A stretch of DNA of 9,230 nt from an uncultured Ruminococcus sp. (lineage in GTDB: Bacteria > Bacillota_A > Clostridia > Oscillospirales > Ruminococcaceae): the NCBI GenBank assembly GCA_946629405.1, contig CAMOXW010000136.1, positions 1 to 9,230 of the forward strand, in the 5' to 3' direction. Made by a program: the position numbers and the translations under genes. The notes under the pieces were generated by a model. It did no database searches, was not told the origin of the DNA, and saw only the letters and a program-made list of their open reading frames with translations. Position 1 is the stretch's first letter; the number at the start of each line of letters is the position of its first letter. Below are positions 6,147 through 9,230 of this stretch, piece after piece.

Positions 6147-6172
6147 AATTGTCCCTTAATTGGGACAATTTT
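6147..6172 (+). terminator. Probable terminator or hairpin after the mgsA-like gene
   Basis: AATTGTCCC (6147-6155) pairs perfectly with GGGACAATT (6162-6170) around a 6-base loop, beginning 7 bases after the stop. The T tract is short (four T, then C), so termination may be weak. A second, poorer hairpin, AATGAG (6178-6183) / CTCATT (6198-6203), is followed by seven T at 6202-6208. Confidence 0.6.
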
Positions 6173-6227
6173 CATGTAATGAGCGAACAGCGATTTACTC
6201 ATTTTTTTATGAAAGGCTGAAAAAAAT

Positions 6228-7562
6228 ATGTCAATAAACATAAAACGACCAAACGGTACAGAAGATGTCATTCCCAGGGATGCACACAAATGGCACACTG
6301 TCGAAAAGATCGCGCGTGAGACTGCTGAGTCCTATGGATTCGGGGAGATCCGTACTCCTACTTTCGAGAATACCGACCTTTTCTTGCGCTCAGTAGGCGA
6401 GACCACTGACGTTGTACAGAAGGAAATGTATACCGTTATGGCGAAGGAAACAAAATTCACGCTGCGCCCTGAAGGGACCGCCGGCGCTATACGCTCGATG
6501 CTCCAGAACGGTCTGCTCAATGAAGCACTTCCACAGAGAGTTTACTATATAACTTCATGCTTCCGCCACGAAAGACCACAGGCTGGTCGTCTGCGTGAAT
6601 TTCACCAGTTCGGCGTTGAAATGGCTGGCAGCCAGTCTCCTGCTGCGGATGCAGAAGTGATCTCGCTCGCTAAAAAGATACTTGACCGACTTGAAATTAA
6701 AAATATCGAGCTTCGTATCAATTCAATAGGATGTCCGGTCTGCCGTGCAAAATATCACGCTGCACTCAGAACTTATTATGAAGCCAAAAAGGACGAGCTC
6801 TGTGAGACCTGTCAGGAAAGGCTGGTCAAGAATCCTATGAGAATACTCGATTGCAAGAGCCCGATATGCAAAGAGATAAGCAAGGATGCCCCCGTTATTC
6901 TCGATTATCTATGCGAGGAATGCAGCAGTCACTTTGAAAATTTCAAGAAGTACCTTACCCAGCTCGGTATCGAATATACTATTGACCCGAAGATAGTGCG
7001 TGGACTTGATTATTACACGAAAACTGTATTTGAATTTGTAACCACAGAGATCGGTGCTCAGGGTACTGTCTGCGGCGGCGGAAGATACGACGGTCTCATC
7101 GAGCAGCTCGGCGGACAGTCAGTTCCCGCTCTCGGCTTCGGCATGGGCCTCGAAAGACTGCTTCTCGTTATGGAAAAGCAGGGAGCTCAGTTCATCGCAC
7201 CTAAGAAATGTGATATATATTTCGCAACTATGGGCGATGCTGCACTTGAAAAGGCTATGGGATTATCTGCCAAACTCCGTGAATACGGATATTTCGCCGA
7301 ATTTGACCTCATGCAGCGCGGTCTGAAGGCTCAGATGAAGTACGCTAACAAGATAGGTGCAGCGTTCACCATTGTCCTCGGAGACAACGAGCTCGGCGAA
7401 GGCACTGCAAAGCTGAAGGAAATGGAAAGCGGCGAAGAAACACAGATAAGGCTCGATGACAGGTTTGTAAACGTTTTCGAGGAGATATACTTCAATAAAA
7501 TGCTGAATGTTATGGATGAAGATAATAAGTCCATGTTTGCATTCACAGGGGAGGATAATTAA
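6228..7562 (+). CDS. hisS: Histidyl-tRNA synthetase
   Basis: This 444-residue class II synthetase charges tRNA-His in the cytoplasm. The start RPNGTEDVIP is typical of HisRS. FTLRPEGTA (78-86) precedes motif 2, FRHERPQAGRLREFHQFG (112-129). The histidine-specific motifs are RGLDYYTKTVFE (R258 matches E. coli R259) and GGGRYDG (283-289); motif 3 is ALGFGMGLERLLL (301-313). An insertion carries paired cysteines C169/C172, C192/C195, C209/C214 and C229/C232, common in Firmicute HisRS and possibly metal-binding. The anticodon-binding domain begins near residue 325 and contains QRGLKAQMKYANK and GDNEL. About 25 extra residues follow the usual end (NKMLNVMDEDNKSMFAF region); B. subtilis HisS is about 424 residues. 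GAAAGG lies 11 bases before the ATG, a long spacing. No T-box leader fits in the 87-base gap. aspS follows one base after the stop. Confidence 0.96.
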   Translation: MSINIKRPNGTEDVIPRDAHKWHTVEKIARETAESYGFGEIRTPTFENTDLFLRSVGETTDVVQKEMYTVMAKETKFTLRPEGTAGAIRSMLQNGLLNEALPQRVYYITSCFRHERPQAGRLREFHQFGVEMAGSQSPAADAEVISLAKKILDRLEIKNIELRINSIGCPVCRAKYHAALRTYYEAKKDELCETCQERLVKNPMRILDCKSPICKEISKDAPVILDYLCEECSSHFENFKKYLTQLGIEYTIDPKIVRGLDYYTKTVFEFVTTEIGAQGTVCGGGRYDGLIEQLGGQSVPALGFGMGLERLLLVMEKQGAQFIAPKKCDIYFATMGDAALEKAMGLSAKLREYGYFAEFDLMQRGLKAQMKYANKIGAAFTIVLGDNELGEGTAKLKEMESGEETQIRLDDRFVNVFEEIYFNKMLNVMDEDNKSMFAFTGEDN

Positions 7563-7563
7563 A

Positions 7564-9230
7564 ATGGCAGACAGTATGAAGGGCTTGAAGCGCACGCATT
7601 ACTGCGGCGACGTTTCTGAGATCGGCAGCGAGGTCGTTGTCGGAGGATTTGTTGAACGTATAAGAAACAAGGGCGGCGTTATTTTCCTTGTTCTGAGAGA
7701 CAGGACAGGCGTTGTACAGCTTCTTTTCAATGAGACTACCGTGCCCGCTATTTTTGAAAAGGCAGCTTCTTGCAGGAGCGAATACGTCATTATGGCCAAG
7801 GGTCAGGTACGCGAGCGCGAAAGCAAGAATGACAAGCTAAAGACCGGTAATATCGAGATATTCGTTACCGACCTCAGAATACTCGCAAAGGCTCAGACAC
7901 CGCCGTTCGAGATCACTAATGAGACCAAGGTCAACGAGGAACTGAGACTCAAATACCGATATCTTGACCTCAGAAGAGCTCCGCTCCAGGAGAATATCAT
8001 CAAGCGCCATGAGATAGCAAGAGTAACCCGTGAATACTTCTATGAAAACGGCTTTCTCGAGATTGAAACTCCCATGATGATGAAGTCTACCCCCGAGGGT
8101 GCAAGAGATTATCTCATACCTTCAAGAGTTCATCAGGGCAAGTTCTACGCACTCCCGCAGTCTCCGCAGATATACAAGCAGCTTCTAATGATAGCAGGCT
8201 ATGACCGTTATATCCAGCTTGCACGCTGCTTCCGCGATGAAGACCTCCGTGCTGACCGTCAGCCAGAGTTCACCCAGATAGACCTCGAAATGTCATTCGT
8301 TGATGCCGAGGATATTCAGCAGTGCGTTGAAGGCTTCATTCAGCGTGTATTCAAGGAAGTAATGGGCGTGGACGTTCCTACACCGCTCCCGAGGATAACC
8401 TTTGCGGACGCTATGAACCGCTATGGCTCTGACAAGCCTGATACACGCTTTGGCTTTGAGATAACAGATATAACAGATACCGTAAATGGCATTGAATTCC
8501 CGGTATTTAACGATGCTGTTGCTGCCGGCGGTACAGTCCGCGCTATAAACGTCAGGAACGGTGCTGCTGTATATACCCGTAAGGAGATCGACAAGCTCGT
8601 TGAACATGCAAAGGGTATCGGTGCAAAGGGACTCGCTTACATACGCTGGGCCGATGAGCCTAACTGTTCGTTCAAGAAGTTCCTTGCAGACGGGGACCTT
8701 GAAAAGATATGTGCTGCACTTGATGCTCATCAAGGCGACCTCGTTCTCATCTGTGCGGACAAGACCAGGACAGTGCTTTCAACTCTTGGCGCACTGCGTC
8801 TTATTTGCGCAAAGCGTCTGGACATAATCCCCGAGGACAAGTACAACTTCCTCTGGATAACTGAAATGCCATTCTTTGAGTTCGATGAGGACAGCAATAC
8901 ATGGGTCGCTGCACATCATCCGTTCACTATGCCTATGGAGGAGTGTCTGGAATACCTTGACACAGACCCAGCGAACGTCCGTGCAAAAGCCTGGGATCTT
9001 GTTCTCAATGGCACTGAGCTGTCAAGCGGCTCAATGCGTATCACAGACTTTGAGCTACAGCAGAAAATGTTCGAGGCTCTCGGCATGACAGATGAAGAAA
9101 TACAGGCAAAATTCGGCTTCCTTGTCGATGCTTACCGTTATGCTGCACCTCCTCACGGCGGTATGGGCATAGGTCTTGACCGTCTTGCTATGATAATGTG
9201 CAAGGCTGACAGTCTCCGTGATGTTACAGC
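7564..9230 (+). CDS. aspS: Aspartyl-tRNA synthetase, C-terminal end cut by the window
   Basis: The frame stays open for 555 codons to the window edge. Bacterial AspRS is about 590 residues, so roughly 35 are missing. An N-terminal anticodon-binding OB fold (GGFVERIRNKGG, then FLVLRDRTGVVQLLF) is followed by YRYLDLRR and the catalytic core. Motif 2 is RCFRDEDLRADRQPEFTQID (221-240). The bacterial GAD insertion domain follows (ITFADAMNRYGSDKPDTRF onward), then motif 3 GMGIGLDR (533-540, R540). The ATG lies one base after the hisS stop, and its ribosome binding site GGGGAGG (7548-7554) sits inside the hisS coding sequence. Translational coupling is likely, and hisS-aspS order is common in Firmicutes. 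The residue matching E. coli L30, tied to tRNA discrimination, is Lys here, so whether the enzyme also charges tRNA-Asn cannot be told. Confidence 0.96.
   Translation, partial: MADSMKGLKRTHYCGDVSEIGSEVVVGGFVERIRNKGGVIFLVLRDRTGVVQLLFNETTVPAIFEKAASCRSEYVIMAKGQVRERESKNDKLKTGNIEIFVTDLRILAKAQTPPFEITNETKVNEELRLKYRYLDLRRAPLQENIIKRHEIARVTREYFYENGFLEIETPMMMKSTPEGARDYLIPSRVHQGKFYALPQSPQIYKQLLMIAGYDRYIQLARCFRDEDLRADRQPEFTQIDLEMSFVDAEDIQQCVEGFIQRVFKEVMGVDVPTPLPRITFADAMNRYGSDKPDTRFGFEITDITDTVNGIEFPVFNDAVAAGGTVRAINVRNGAAVYTRKEIDKLVEHAKGIGAKGLAYIRWADEPNCSFKKFLADGDLEKICAALDAHQGDLVLICADKTRTVLSTLGALRLICAKRLDIIPEDKYNFLWITEMPFFEFDEDSNTWVAAHHPFTMPMEECLEYLDTDPANVRAKAWDLVLNGTELSSGSMRITDFELQQKMFEALGMTDEEIQAKFGFLVDAYRYAAPPHGGMGIGLDRLAMIMCKADSLRDVT

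Noticed and set aside
6178..6208. T-box or riboswitch-type attenuator before hisS
   Set aside because: Only a weak 6 bp hairpin with a T run is present; T-box conserved sequence is absent and the gap is too short.
1..9230. CRISPR arrays, insertion sequences, tRNA genes or phage genes
   Set aside because: No regularly spaced repeats, transposase-like frames, terminal repeats or tRNA-like folds were seen on either strand.

Overview
The window looks like chromosomal DNA of a Gram-positive, Ruminococcus-like member of the Clostridia (Oscillospiraceae type). This is an inference. It rests on moderate base composition, frequent ATA (Ile) and AGA/AGG (Arg) codons, strong SigA-type promoters, AGGAGG-like ribosome binding sites, an intracellular GH43 xylosidase, and a minD-mgsA-hisS-aspS order that recalls clostridial chromosomes. 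I see no insertion sequence, phage gene, CRISPR array, tRNA or rRNA. Six genes point right and one partial gene points left.

Layout. (1) Positions 1-213, minus strand: the N-terminus of a MoxR-type AAA+ ATPase, with its own promoter in the divergent spacer. (2) 214-406: a divergent promoter region. It also holds a perfect inverted repeat beside the -35 box of the next gene. (3) 407-2887: copA, a copper-exporting P1B-type ATPase with a metal-binding HMA domain at each end, closed by a clear intrinsic terminator. (4) 3025-4515: a cytoplasmic GH43 beta-xylosidase / arabinofuranosidase with its own promoter. (5) 4516-4920: about 400 bp of AT-rich non-coding DNA with two strong promoters, two perfect palindromes and a foldable leader. 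(6) 4921-5655: a MinD-like ATPase that lacks the usual C-terminal membrane-targeting helix. (7) 5739-6140: a methylglyoxal-synthase-fold protein whose expected catalytic residues are largely replaced. (8) 6228-7562 hisS and 7564 to the window end aspS (3' end missing), one base apart and probably translationally coupled.

How they fit together. copA and the xylosidase are separate single-gene units (copper export, xylo-oligosaccharide use). hisS-aspS is a conserved Firmicute aminoacyl-tRNA synthetase pair. The minD-like / mgsA-like pair is the most unusual part. In many clostridia mgsA lies beside minC-minD-minE-rodA. Here only the ATPase and the MGS-fold protein remain, and both depart from their families in function-defining places. 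This may be a repurposed pair. The hypothesis comes from reading the sequence and is untested.
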